Of a stretch of DNA of 64,000 nucleotides, positions 17,407-24,610 are shown piece by piece (position 1 is the stretch's first letter; the number at the start of each line of letters is the position of its first letter). Below the pieces are notes generated by a model that worked only from the letters and a program-made list of their open reading frames with translations, was not told where the DNA came from and made no database searches. This DNA is from Roseinatronobacter monicus (GTDB lineage: Bacteria > Pseudomonadota > Alphaproteobacteria > Rhodobacterales > Rhodobacteraceae), in NCBI RefSeq assembly GCF_006716865.1, contig NZ_VFPT01000001.1, positions 863,001 through 927,000 of the forward strand, in the 5' to 3' direction. The translations under genes and the position numbers were made by a program.

Positions 17407-18387
17407 ATGCACAGAGTGGCAATCAACGGCTTTGGCCGGATCGGGCGGACTGTGCTGCGCGCTTGGCTACAGGGCGGCTGGCCGCAGGTCCAGATTGTCG
17501 CCGTGAATGACATCGCGTCGCCCGAGGATTGCGCCTATTTATTCGAGTATGACAGCGTGTTCGGCCCTTTTGCGGGCGAAGTGGCGCTGACACAGGACGG
17601 CTTGCGTGTTGCGGGGCATAATTTGCGCCTGACCCATGCGGCGGATCTGTCCGAACTTGACCTGTCTGATATTGACCTTGTTATGGAATGCACAGGCCGC
17701 GCAGACCGGACAGAAGTGGCCCGGCGTGGCTTGCGGGCAGGTGCAGGCCGGGTGCTGATTTCCGGCCCGTCCGACGCCGCAGAGGTGACTTTGGTAATTG
17801 GTGCGAATGACGAGTTGCTTAGCCCCGAGCATCAGCTTGTCTCGAACGCGTCGTGCACGACCAATGCAATGGCGCCCCTGGCGCGGCTTCTGCATGAGCG
17901 GTGGGGCATTGCCACGGGGTTCATGACAACGGTGCATTGCTACACGGGCAGCCAGCCCACGGTTGATGCGCCGCGCGGCGATCCTGCGCGCTCGCGTGCG
18001 GCGGCGCTGTCAATGGTGCCGACCACGACCAGCGCGCAACGCCTTGTCGAGCGCGTTTTGCCCGAACTGGATGGGCGATTGCTGGGGGCTGCAATCCGGG
18101 TGCCAACGGCCTCTGTTTCGGCGATTGATCTGGCTGTCATGCTGGACAAACCGACAACCGTGCAAGAGGTCAATCATGTGCTGCGCAGCGCCGGCGGCGT
18201 GATCGGATGGACAGAAAAGCCATTGGTTTCGACAGATTTACGTGCGCGCCCCGAAAGCATAGTCATGGCGCTGCCCGAAACCCAGATGACGGCAGCAGGG
18301 ATGCTGCGTGTCATGGGGTGGTATGACAACGAGTGGGGGTTTTCATGCCGGATGCTGGATATGGCCGCGCGAATTTCAAAGCTGTAG
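17407..18387 (+). CDS. gap: Glyceraldehyde-3-phosphate dehydrogenase, type I
   Basis: A 326-residue NAD-dependent GAPDH. The Rossmann start is VAINGFGRIGR, with VAVNDIAS giving the Asn-Asp pair typical of NAD specificity. The catalytic motif SNASCTTNAMAP holds nucleophile Cys150, the catalytic His lies in TTVHCYTGSQ, and the C-terminal WYDNEWGFSCRMLD is diagnostic. It converts glyceraldehyde-3-phosphate to 1,3-bisphosphoglycerate. It stands alone, divergent from hemP, without pgk or tkt. An erythrose-4-phosphate dehydrogenase (Epd) role is the main alternative and cannot be excluded by motif alone. Confidence 0.9.
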   Translation: MHRVAINGFGRIGRTVLRAWLQGGWPQVQIVAVNDIASPEDCAYLFEYDSVFGPFAGEVALTQDGLRVAGHNLRLTHAADLSELDLSDIDLVMECTGRADRTEVARRGLRAGAGRVLISGPSDAAEVTLVIGANDELLSPEHQLVSNASCTTNAMAPLARLLHERWGIATGFMTTVHCYTGSQPTVDAPRGDPARSRAAALSMVPTTTSAQRLVERVLPELDGRLLGAAIRVPTASVSAIDLAVMLDKPTTVQEVNHVLRSAGGVIGWTEKPLVSTDLRARPESIVMALPETQMTAAGMLRVMGWYDNEWGFSCRMLDMAARISKL

Positions 18388-18552
18388 GGCGTCTTTGCTC
18401 TTGCATTTTCGTATGAGAAAGGACACACTACCAAAGCGACGTTACCACTATCGACCACTGTTCTCCGTCTGAGGCCACAGTCACTTCGATCTTGCACTGA
18501 CTGAGCCGGGCTGCCGCGTAGTGTGGGCAGCATATTGACAGGAGACTTCACA

Positions 18553-18759
18553 ATGGCCAATGGCACAGTGAAATGGTTTAACGCCACCAAGGGTTACGGC
18601 TTTATCCAGCCTGAAGGCGGGTCCAAGGACGTATTCGTTCATATCTCAGCAGTAGAGCGCGCGGGTCTGCGTGGTCTGGACGATGGTCAGAAAGTGACTT
18701 TCGATCTGGAAACCAGCCGTGATGGCCGCGAATCTGCGAGCAACATCGCGCTGGCCTAA
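18553..18759 (+). CDS. Cold-shock protein (CspA family)
   Basis: A 68-residue single cold-shock domain protein that binds single-stranded RNA. RNP1 (KGYGFIQPE) and RNP2 (VFVHISAV) are both intact, after the invariant GTVKWFNATKGYGF. The ATG at 18553 follows a GGAGA ribosome site, and a 165-bp leader precedes it, as expected for csp genes whose 5' untranslated region is regulatory. It is monocistronic and ends in a clear intrinsic terminator. Confidence 0.95.
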   Translation: MANGTVKWFNATKGYGFIQPEGGSKDVFVHISAVERAGLRGLDDGQKVTFDLETSRDGRESASNIALA

Positions 18760-18802
18760 GGTCAGGCGGCTTTCCACGGAAAGCGTATAAAATAACACCA
18801 AG

Positions 18803-18828
18803 CCGCCCAAAAAATGGGCGGTTTTTTT
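18803..18828 (+). terminator. Intrinsic terminator of the cold-shock gene
   Basis: CCGCCCA and TGGGCGG form a 7-bp stem around an A-rich loop, followed by seven T residues. It lies 43 bp after the csp stop codon. Confidence 0.92.
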
Positions 18829-18900
18829 ATTTTGCGGTTTTTTTGGCGGTTATGGGCTGCGCGGCTTGGCCTCTGGTCGTGCGCCATCTAGCTGTTAGAC

Positions 18901-19683
18901 ATGCAAACTGTACATGAACTTTCCAAACTCGCGACCGAGTGCGAGATGGTGCTTGCGACGGATCTGGACGGAACCTTTCTCGGGGGTTCAGCAGAAGACC
19001 GGCAAATGCTGTATCGCTGGCTGCGAGAGCAATATCCGACGGTGCGTCTTGTCTTTGTCAGCGGGCGTGATCCAGATTTCATAACCGAACTGTGTGCTGC
19101 GGGCGACGTGCCCGCGCCCGAGTATGTAATCGGCGATGTCGGCACGACGATTGCGCAATTCACCGACGGCCGCGTGCACCCCATCGCGGCACTGGAGGCC
19201 CCGATTGTGCGGCGCTGGCATGGCATGGCTGATCTGGTGCGCACGCGCCTGTCGGTGGTGCGCGGGCTGTGGATGCAGCCAACGTCCTTCCGGCACCGCC
19301 TGTCCTATCAGTATGACGACCGGTTTGATCCCGCCGCACTTGGGGTGCTGGAGGGGATCGATGTGGATGTCCTGATCTCGCATGGCTGCTTTGTCGATAT
19401 TTTGCCAAAAGGGATCAGCAAAGGCCCATCGCTTTTGCGCCTGATCGATCATTTGAAACTGCCGCGTGCACGTGTGCTGGTTGCAGGCGATACGTTGAAT
19501 GATCTGTCCATGTTCCAGACCGGCTTGCATGGTGCGGTCGTCGGCGGGTCAGAGGTCGAGTTGCTGGAAGCGACCCGCGAGTTGCCGCTGGCCTATCACT
19601 GCCGCTCAGCAGGCGCAGGCGGCATTCTAGAGGCCATTCGCGCACACGCGCTTTTCCCAACAATACCAGAGGAGTGGGCATGA
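18901..19683 (+). CDS. HAD-IIB phosphatase, probable glucosylglycerol-phosphate phosphatase
   Basis: A 260-residue HAD-superfamily hydrolase of the sucrose-phosphate/mannosylglycerate phosphatase type (IIB cap). Motif I is LATDLDGTFLGG, motif II is FVSGRD, motif III is the Lys of PKGISKGPSL, and motif IV is VLVAGDTLNDLSMF. Its stop overlaps the ggpS start (ATGA). In fused GgpPS enzymes of other halotolerant proteobacteria a HAD domain precedes the synthase domain, and this gene order copies that. I infer that it dephosphorylates glucosylglycerol-3-phosphate. The ribosome site at 18901 is weak, so the start is less certain. Confidence 0.85.
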   Translation: MQTVHELSKLATECEMVLATDLDGTFLGGSAEDRQMLYRWLREQYPTVRLVFVSGRDPDFITELCAAGDVPAPEYVIGDVGTTIAQFTDGRVHPIAALEAPIVRRWHGMADLVRTRLSVVRGLWMQPTSFRHRLSYQYDDRFDPAALGVLEGIDVDVLISHGCFVDILPKGISKGPSLLRLIDHLKLPRARVLVAGDTLNDLSMFQTGLHGAVVGGSEVELLEATRELPLAYHCRSAGAGGILEAIRAHALFPTIPEEWA

Positions 19684-21209
19684 AATCTGATCTTGTCATT
19701 GTTTACCACCGTCAACCTTATGAAGAGGTGGTAACGGGTGCGGGTGTTGAATACCGCGAAAACTCCAGTCCCAACGGGATTGTTCCGACATTGAAGGGGT
19801 TTTTGGGAAAGGCCAAGCGCGGGGCTTGGGTCGCGTGGAAAGAGGCGGAAGACACATCCGACCCCGGATTCGAGCCGGTGATCGAGATTTCAGACAGCTA
19901 TGGCACCTATGATGTCAGCCGCCTGCCGTTGACTGCGGAACAGGTCAGCAGCTTTTACCATGTCACCTCAAAAGTGGCGTTCTGGCCGATCCTGCACGGG
20001 TTCAAAGAGCGCTACAATTATGACCCCGTCGACTGGCCTGCGTTCCGGTCAGTGAACTGGGCCTTTGCCGAAGCCGCCGCCGAGCAGGCGACCGACGATG
20101 CCGTGATCTGGATACATGACTACAATCTGTGGCTGGTTCCGGGTTATTTGCGGCAGTTGAAACCCAATGCGACCATCTGTTTCTTTCACCACACCCCGTT
20201 TCCGGGGCCGGATATGTTCAATGTCCTGCCGTGGCGGGCAGAGATTATCGACAGTCTGCTGGCCTGCGACTCGGTCGGGTTTCACATCCCGCGCTATGCA
20301 CAGAATTTCGCGGCGGTCGTGCGCAGTCTGACTGGCGCGAAACTGATAGAAGATTGTGCAACCCCTACAACGTTGGGGGCCGCTGGTGGGGCACTGAATG
20401 ACCGCCGGATGCCCCTGACATTAGAACACTATGGTAATCAGATCAGCATTCACACGCGGCCCGTGGGGGTGAATTTTGACTATATCGAAGGGCTGTCGAA
20501 GGAAATCGAGGTCCGTGAAAGGTATGACGAAATTCGCCACGAGATGGGCGACCGCAAGCTGATCTTGTCCGTCTCGCGGACAGATTACACCAAGGGCAAT
20601 ATTGAACAACTCGAAGCCTTTGCCCGATTGTTGGAACGCAGGCCCGATCTGCATGGCAAGGTGCGCCTGATGCTGGTGTCGGTGGGCGCCAACCGCAATA
20701 TGACCGCTTATGCCGAGATTCAGGAAAAGATCGAGTCGCTGACCGGGCGGATCAATGGCACCTATGGCAGTCTGGAATGGCAGCCGGTGGCGCTGATCTC
20801 TCAGGCAATCCCGCTGGCGCAACTGGTGGCCTATTATGCCGCAGCAGATGTCGCTTCGATCACACCGCTTGCAGACGGGTTGAACCTTGTGGCGTCGGAA
20901 TTCTGCGCCGCGCAAGACCTTACACGGCCCGGCGCGCTGATCTTGTCAGAGTTTGCGGGCTGTGCGGTGTTGCTGGACGGGGCGATCCCGGTCAATCCGT
21001 TCTCTAATGCGTCAATGGATGCGGCGCTGGATCAGGCGCTGGCAATGGAGCGCGAAGAGGCGGCCTCGCGGATGGCGGCGTTACGGCGCTGCGCCAAGAC
21101 ATGGGATATCTCGGCTTGGACGGATGCAGAGCTGGCCCATTTCAAGGTCTTGAAAGACGGGCGCAGATTAGGTCTGCGCGCCATGGATGGTGCCCGGCCC
21201 GCCGCCTGA
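19680..21209 (+). CDS. ggpS: Glucosylglycerol-phosphate synthase (GT20 family)
   Basis: A 509-residue glycosyltransferase of the trehalose-6-phosphate synthase family. The opening DLVIVYHRQPYEEV...YRENSSPNGIVPTLKGFLG is characteristic of GgpS rather than OtsA. Further landmarks are IWIHDYNLWLVPGYLR, FFHHTPFPGPDMFNVLPWR, SVSRTDYTKGNIEQLEAF (phosphate/nucleotide region) and ADGLNLVASEFCAAQ (conserved ELNLV-like segment). It makes glucosylglycerol-3-phosphate from ADP-glucose and glycerol-3-phosphate, the committed step of the osmolyte glucosylglycerol. I use the ATG at 19680, which overlaps the phosphatase stop and has a GAGGAG-type ribosome site. Confidence 0.9.
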   Translation: MKSDLVIVYHRQPYEEVVTGAGVEYRENSSPNGIVPTLKGFLGKAKRGAWVAWKEAEDTSDPGFEPVIEISDSYGTYDVSRLPLTAEQVSSFYHVTSKVAFWPILHGFKERYNYDPVDWPAFRSVNWAFAEAAAEQATDDAVIWIHDYNLWLVPGYLRQLKPNATICFFHHTPFPGPDMFNVLPWRAEIIDSLLACDSVGFHIPRYAQNFAAVVRSLTGAKLIEDCATPTTLGAAGGALNDRRMPLTLEHYGNQISIHTRPVGVNFDYIEGLSKEIEVRERYDEIRHEMGDRKLILSVSRTDYTKGNIEQLEAFARLLERRPDLHGKVRLMLVSVGANRNMTAYAEIQEKIESLTGRINGTYGSLEWQPVALISQAIPLAQLVAYYAAADVASITPLADGLNLVASEFCAAQDLTRPGALILSEFAGCAVLLDGAIPVNPFSNASMDAALDQALAMEREEAASRMAALRRCAKTWDISAWTDAELAHFKVLKDGRRLGLRAMDGARPAA

Positions 21210-21220
21210 GCGGGGGCCGA

Positions 21221-21529
21221 TCAGTCGTCAGCGGCTTCTTTGTCTTTCAGCTTTTGCATGACACGCGCATGGGCGCGCCCGATCATATGGGCGGCAATCG
21301 GCGCGGTCAAAAGCAAGAACAAGGACGTGGCGACGACCTTGCTGACCACCTCGCCCGAACCTTCGTAAAAGGCCAGACCCACCATCACAAGCAACGCCCC
21401 CAAGGTACCAGCCTTGGTCGAGGCATGCATGCGCGTCAGCAGATCAGGCAGGCGCACGATCCCGATGGCTGCAATCAACACGAATGCAGCACCGGCGATC
21501 AGGAACAGACCAACAATTACATCAATCAT
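21221..21529 (-). CDS. mrpG: Na+/H+ antiporter subunit MrpG
   Basis: A 102-residue membrane protein with three predicted helices, the smallest conserved Mrp subunit. The family motif GIVRLPDLLTRMHASTKAGTLGALLVMVGLAF is intact, followed by the TAPIAAHMIGRAHAR segment. It is last in the operon and overlaps mrpF by 4 bp. MrpG is needed for assembly and activity of the hetero-oligomeric Mrp complex. Confidence 0.95.
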   Translation of the reverse strand: MIDVIVGLFLIAGAAFVLIAAIGIVRLPDLLTRMHASTKAGTLGALLVMVGLAFYEGSGEVVSKVVATSLFLLLTAPIAAHMIGRAHARVMQKLKDKEAADD

Positions 21530-21852
21530 GTGTCCTGCTCCTTTTGCTTGGCATGTTTCTGCTCGGTCTCGTCCAGTTCGAACCGGCGTTCGGCGTAGCG
21601 GGCCAGCGCAACCGTCGCCAGAAAGCCCACCAGCGCCAGAACGATGGCGACATCCAGAAATGACGGCTCGTCCATGAACACGGCATAGACGCCGCAGAAC
21701 GAGATGATGGTGACGGTCATCATGTCCAGTGCCACCACGCGGTCGGCCAGTGACGGCCCCTTGGCCAGCCGGACAAATGCAACGGCCATGCCAAGCAGGA
21801 TCAGCAACAAGGACAGTTGCGCTGCGAAGTTGAGAAAGCCTGCACCTGTCAT
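21526..21852 (-). CDS. mrpF: Na+/H+ antiporter subunit MrpF
   Basis: A 108-residue protein with three hydrophobic helices. The diagnostic segment RLAKGPSLADRVVALDMMTVTIISFCGVYAVFM contains the conserved Asp of MrpF (ADRVVALD). The C-terminal tail is charged (ERRFELDETEQKHAKQ). It overlaps both mrpE and mrpG by 4 bp. Confidence 0.95.
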   Translation of the reverse strand: MTGAGFLNFAAQLSLLLILLGMAVAFVRLAKGPSLADRVVALDMMTVTIISFCGVYAVFMDEPSFLDVAIVLALVGFLATVALARYAERRFELDETEQKHAKQKEQDT

Positions 21853-22328
21853 TTCTCGAATACTCCCATAATCAGCCGCTCGAACCCGGTCTTGATGTCG
21901 CGCGTGATTTCTTCGGCATCGTCGCCGAACATGGCATGCACGATCAAGGTTTCCCGATCCTGTGTGACATCGACACTCAGCGTGCCGGGTGTCAGCGAGA
22001 TCAGGTTGGTCAGCAGCAGGATTTCAAAGTCTGACTTGACGGTCAGCGGGATCTCAATCAGCGCCGGTTTGTTCTGGGGCACAGGGCGGATCACGTCCCA
22101 TGCAACCTTGACCGACGACAGCAGCAACTCCCAGATGAAGAACAGCGCCAGATAGACCGAGCGCCAGAAGCGCTTGAAATACATCGCGTCAATGCCCGTC
22201 AGCGGCTGCGATAACCACAGCGCGAAAAAGCCCAAGACAGCCCCCGTGGCGAAAGACGCGAAACTGAAATCCCCCGTCATAGCGGCCCAGGCAAAGGCCA
22301 GCAGCAGGTTCAGAACCAACCCATTCAT
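21849..22328 (-). CDS. mrpE: Na+/H+ antiporter subunit MrpE
   Basis: A 159-residue MrpE with two N-terminal membrane helices and a cytoplasmic domain. Recognisable segments are LLLAFAWAAMTGDFSFASFATGAVLGF, FFIWELLLSSVKVAWDVIRP and ILLLTNLISLTPGTLSVDVTQD, the last being the family signature (L-x-T-P-G-T-x-x-x-D). It sits between mrpD and mrpF with 4-bp overlaps on both sides. Confidence 0.95.
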   Translation of the reverse strand: MNGLVLNLLLAFAWAAMTGDFSFASFATGAVLGFFALWLSQPLTGIDAMYFKRFWRSVYLALFFIWELLLSSVKVAWDVIRPVPQNKPALIEIPLTVKSDFEILLLTNLISLTPGTLSVDVTQDRETLIVHAMFGDDAEEITRDIKTGFERLIMGVFEK

Positions 22329-23824
22329 GGCTGCACCCCCAGAACTGTGTTCACATAATCGCTTGGGTCAAGCAACTGCTCGGCCGCGGTCTGTGCGAAT
22401 TGCACGAACGGTTCGGGGTAGAAGCCGATCAGAATGGTCATCGACGCCAAGCCGATAATCGGGATCATCATTGCGCGTGTCACCTTGGCAGGGGCGCGGT
22501 CGGGTGTCGGGTCGATCCCGTCGGGATGCGGTTTCCAGAAGGCCATGCCCCAGATTTTCGTCATCGAGAAAATCGTAAGCAAGCCCACCAGCAGCGACAC
22601 AAACGCCACGAACCATGCGTCCAGCTCCAGCGCGGCCTTGACGATCAGGTATTTCGCCCAGAACCCCGACAAGGGCGGGAAGCCCGCCAGCGAGAAGGCG
22701 GGGATGAGGAACAAGGCCGCCAGCAGGGGCGAGGATTTGTAGAGCCCGCCAATCCGGTTCAGGTCGGTGCTGCCCGCATATTGCTTGGCCAGACCCGCGA
22801 CAAAGAACAGATTGGCCTTCACGATGATGTGGTGCACCAGATAGAACACGCCCCCCATAAGCGCCAGCGGCGTGAACAGCGCCAGCCCCAGCGTCATATA
22901 GCCAATCTGGCTGATGATGTGAAAGGACAGGATCTTGCGGAAATCCGTTTGCGCGGCTGCCCCGATGACCCCTGTGAACATGGTCAGCAGCGACACCCAG
23001 ATCAGGATTTCATGCGTAAAGCCCACATCGCCCACGAAAACCAGCGTGAACATGCGCATCATGGCATAGACGCCCACCTTGGTCAGCAGTCCGGCAAAGA
23101 CCGCCGAGATGGTGAAGTAAGGCGTGTGGTATGAGGCAGGCAGCCAGAAGAACAGCGGAAACACCGCCGCTTTGACCCCGAAGCCGACCATGAACATCAT
23201 GGCGATCACGGTGATCAGCCCCTGATTTTCAGCATTGGCGACAGCCTCGCGCAGGTCGGCCATGTTCAGCGTGCCGGTCACACCATACAAAAGCCCGATG
23301 CCCGACAGGAAAATCAGCGTCGAGACTAGGTTAAGCGCCACATATTTGATGCCCGCATCCAGCCGCTCTTTGCCGCCCCCGATCACCAGCAGCGAGAAGG
23401 AGGCGATCAGCATCACCTCGAACCACACATAGAGGTTGAACAAGTCGCCTGTCAGGAACGCACCTGTCACGCCTGCAATCAGAACCTGAAACAGCGCATA
23501 GAAGCCCAAAGATTCCGTTTCTTCTGGAATTTCCCCAAGGGCATAGATTGCTGTGGCAAGCCCTGTGATTGCGGTGATGACGACCATCACGGCACTCAGG
23601 TAATCGGCAACCAGCGTGATCCCGAAAGGCGCGTTCCAGTTCGACATCTGCGCCGCGATCACGCCCTCATTCAAGACAGCAACCATCAGCACGCCAGATA
23701 CAATCAGTGACAGTGCAGAGCCCGCCAGCGAGATCCAGCGCCCTGCCGGGTAATTGCGCGCAAGATAGGCGAACACCGCCGTGGCAAAGGGCACGGCGAT
23801 GGGCATAACCAAAACCCAACTCAT
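22325..23824 (-). CDS. mrpD: Na+/H+ antiporter subunit MrpD
   Basis: A 499-residue, roughly 14-helix proton-conducting subunit homologous to NuoM/NuoN. Key motifs are FEVMLIASFSLLV (conserved Glu), GFGVKAAVFPLFFWLPASYHTPYFTISAVFAGLLTKVGVYAMMRM with the essential Lys residues, and HIISQIGYMTLGLALF followed by HHIIVKANLFFVAGL. It is one of the two ion-translocating subunits. It overlaps mrpC and mrpE by 4 bp. Confidence 0.95.
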   Translation of the reverse strand: MSWVLVMPIAVPFATAVFAYLARNYPAGRWISLAGSALSLIVSGVLMVAVLNEGVIAAQMSNWNAPFGITLVADYLSAVMVVITAITGLATAIYALGEIPEETESLGFYALFQVLIAGVTGAFLTGDLFNLYVWFEVMLIASFSLLVIGGGKERLDAGIKYVALNLVSTLIFLSGIGLLYGVTGTLNMADLREAVANAENQGLITVIAMMFMVGFGVKAAVFPLFFWLPASYHTPYFTISAVFAGLLTKVGVYAMMRMFTLVFVGDVGFTHEILIWVSLLTMFTGVIGAAAQTDFRKILSFHIISQIGYMTLGLALFTPLALMGGVFYLVHHIIVKANLFFVAGLAKQYAGSTDLNRIGGLYKSSPLLAALFLIPAFSLAGFPPLSGFWAKYLIVKAALELDAWFVAFVSLLVGLLTIFSMTKIWGMAFWKPHPDGIDPTPDRAPAKVTRAMMIPIIGLASMTILIGFYPEPFVQFAQTAAEQLLDPSDYVNTVLGVQP

Positions 23825-24186
23825 TTCGTCGTATCCTCCTTGGGTTCGGCAAAGCGCATCTCATCAGTGTCAACGCTGTTCATGCGCCGATACCCTTCAA
23901 AGGCCAGCGCAAGGGTGAAAGCCAGCAGGCCAAAGCCAATGACAATAGCTGTTAGAACTAGGGCTTGCGGCAGGGCATTGCCAACCACGCCCAAGGGGGC
24001 ATCTTCGCCATATGGCACCAGCGCCGGTGCGCCCTTGGTCATGCGACCAGAAGCGAAGATCGTCAGGTTGACCGCGTTTGACAGCAGCACCAGCCCGAAC
24101 AGAAAGCGCATGAAATTGCGCGCCAGCATCAGATAGACCGCAGCGGCCGTCAAAACGCCGATCACGATTGCAGTGAGGGCTTCCAT
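23821..24186 (-). CDS. mrpC: Na+/H+ antiporter subunit MrpC
   Basis: A 121-residue NuoK-like subunit with three helices. LMLARNFMRFLFGLVLLSNAVNLTIFASG and PLPQALVLTAIVIGFGLLAFTLALAF (here NALPQALVLTAIVIGFG) are the conserved helices. The last segment precedes a charged C-terminus (EPKEDTTK). It starts 1 bp after the mrpB stop and overlaps mrpD. Confidence 0.94.
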   Translation of the reverse strand: MEALTAIVIGVLTAAAVYLMLARNFMRFLFGLVLLSNAVNLTIFASGRMTKGAPALVPYGEDAPLGVVGNALPQALVLTAIVIGFGLLAFTLALAFEGYRRMNSVDTDEMRFAEPKEDTTK

Positions 24187-24187
24187 G

Positions 24188-24610
24188 TCAGGTCTCCTCC
24201 TCGAATGCGTAGGTCAGTGACAAGATACCCCCTAAAACCACCAGATAGACGCCGACATCAAACACCAGCACTGTGTTGAGCGAGAAGGCCGCTGTTTCAT
24301 AGCTGTCGCCGCCAACCCAGTACCATTGGCCGGTAAAGAACGGATCGCCCATGAAGAATGAAAACAACCCCGCCAGCAGAGCGATGCCCAGTCCGACAAT
24401 CGCAATCACTTCGGGCGAGATGCGCAGCGCCAGCCGTGCCTCTGCCGGGCCTGCGGCCAGCGAATAGACGATAAACGCCACAGCCCCGATCAGCCCGCCG
24501 ATAAATCCGCCGCCGGGCAGATGGTGCCCGCGCAGCAGCATGAACAGCGAGAACACGAAAAGAAGTGCGACCAGCAAACGGGCCGCAGCGGTGAAGATGA
24601 TGGAGTTCAT
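24188..24610 (-). CDS. mrpB: Na+/H+ antiporter subunit MrpB
   Basis: A 140-residue MnhB-domain protein with four helices. LLVALLFVFSLFMLLRGHHLPGGGFIGGLIGAVAFIVYSLA is the signature (G-H-x-x-P-G-G-G-F-x-G-G), and the C-terminus ends with VYLVVLGGILSLTYAFEEE. Its start overlaps the mrpA stop by 4 bp. Confidence 0.95.
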   Translation of the reverse strand: MNSIIFTAAARLLVALLFVFSLFMLLRGHHLPGGGFIGGLIGAVAFIVYSLAAGPAEARLALRISPEVIAIVGLGIALLAGLFSFFMGDPFFTGQWYWVGGDSYETAAFSLNTVLVFDVGVYLVVLGGILSLTYAFEEET

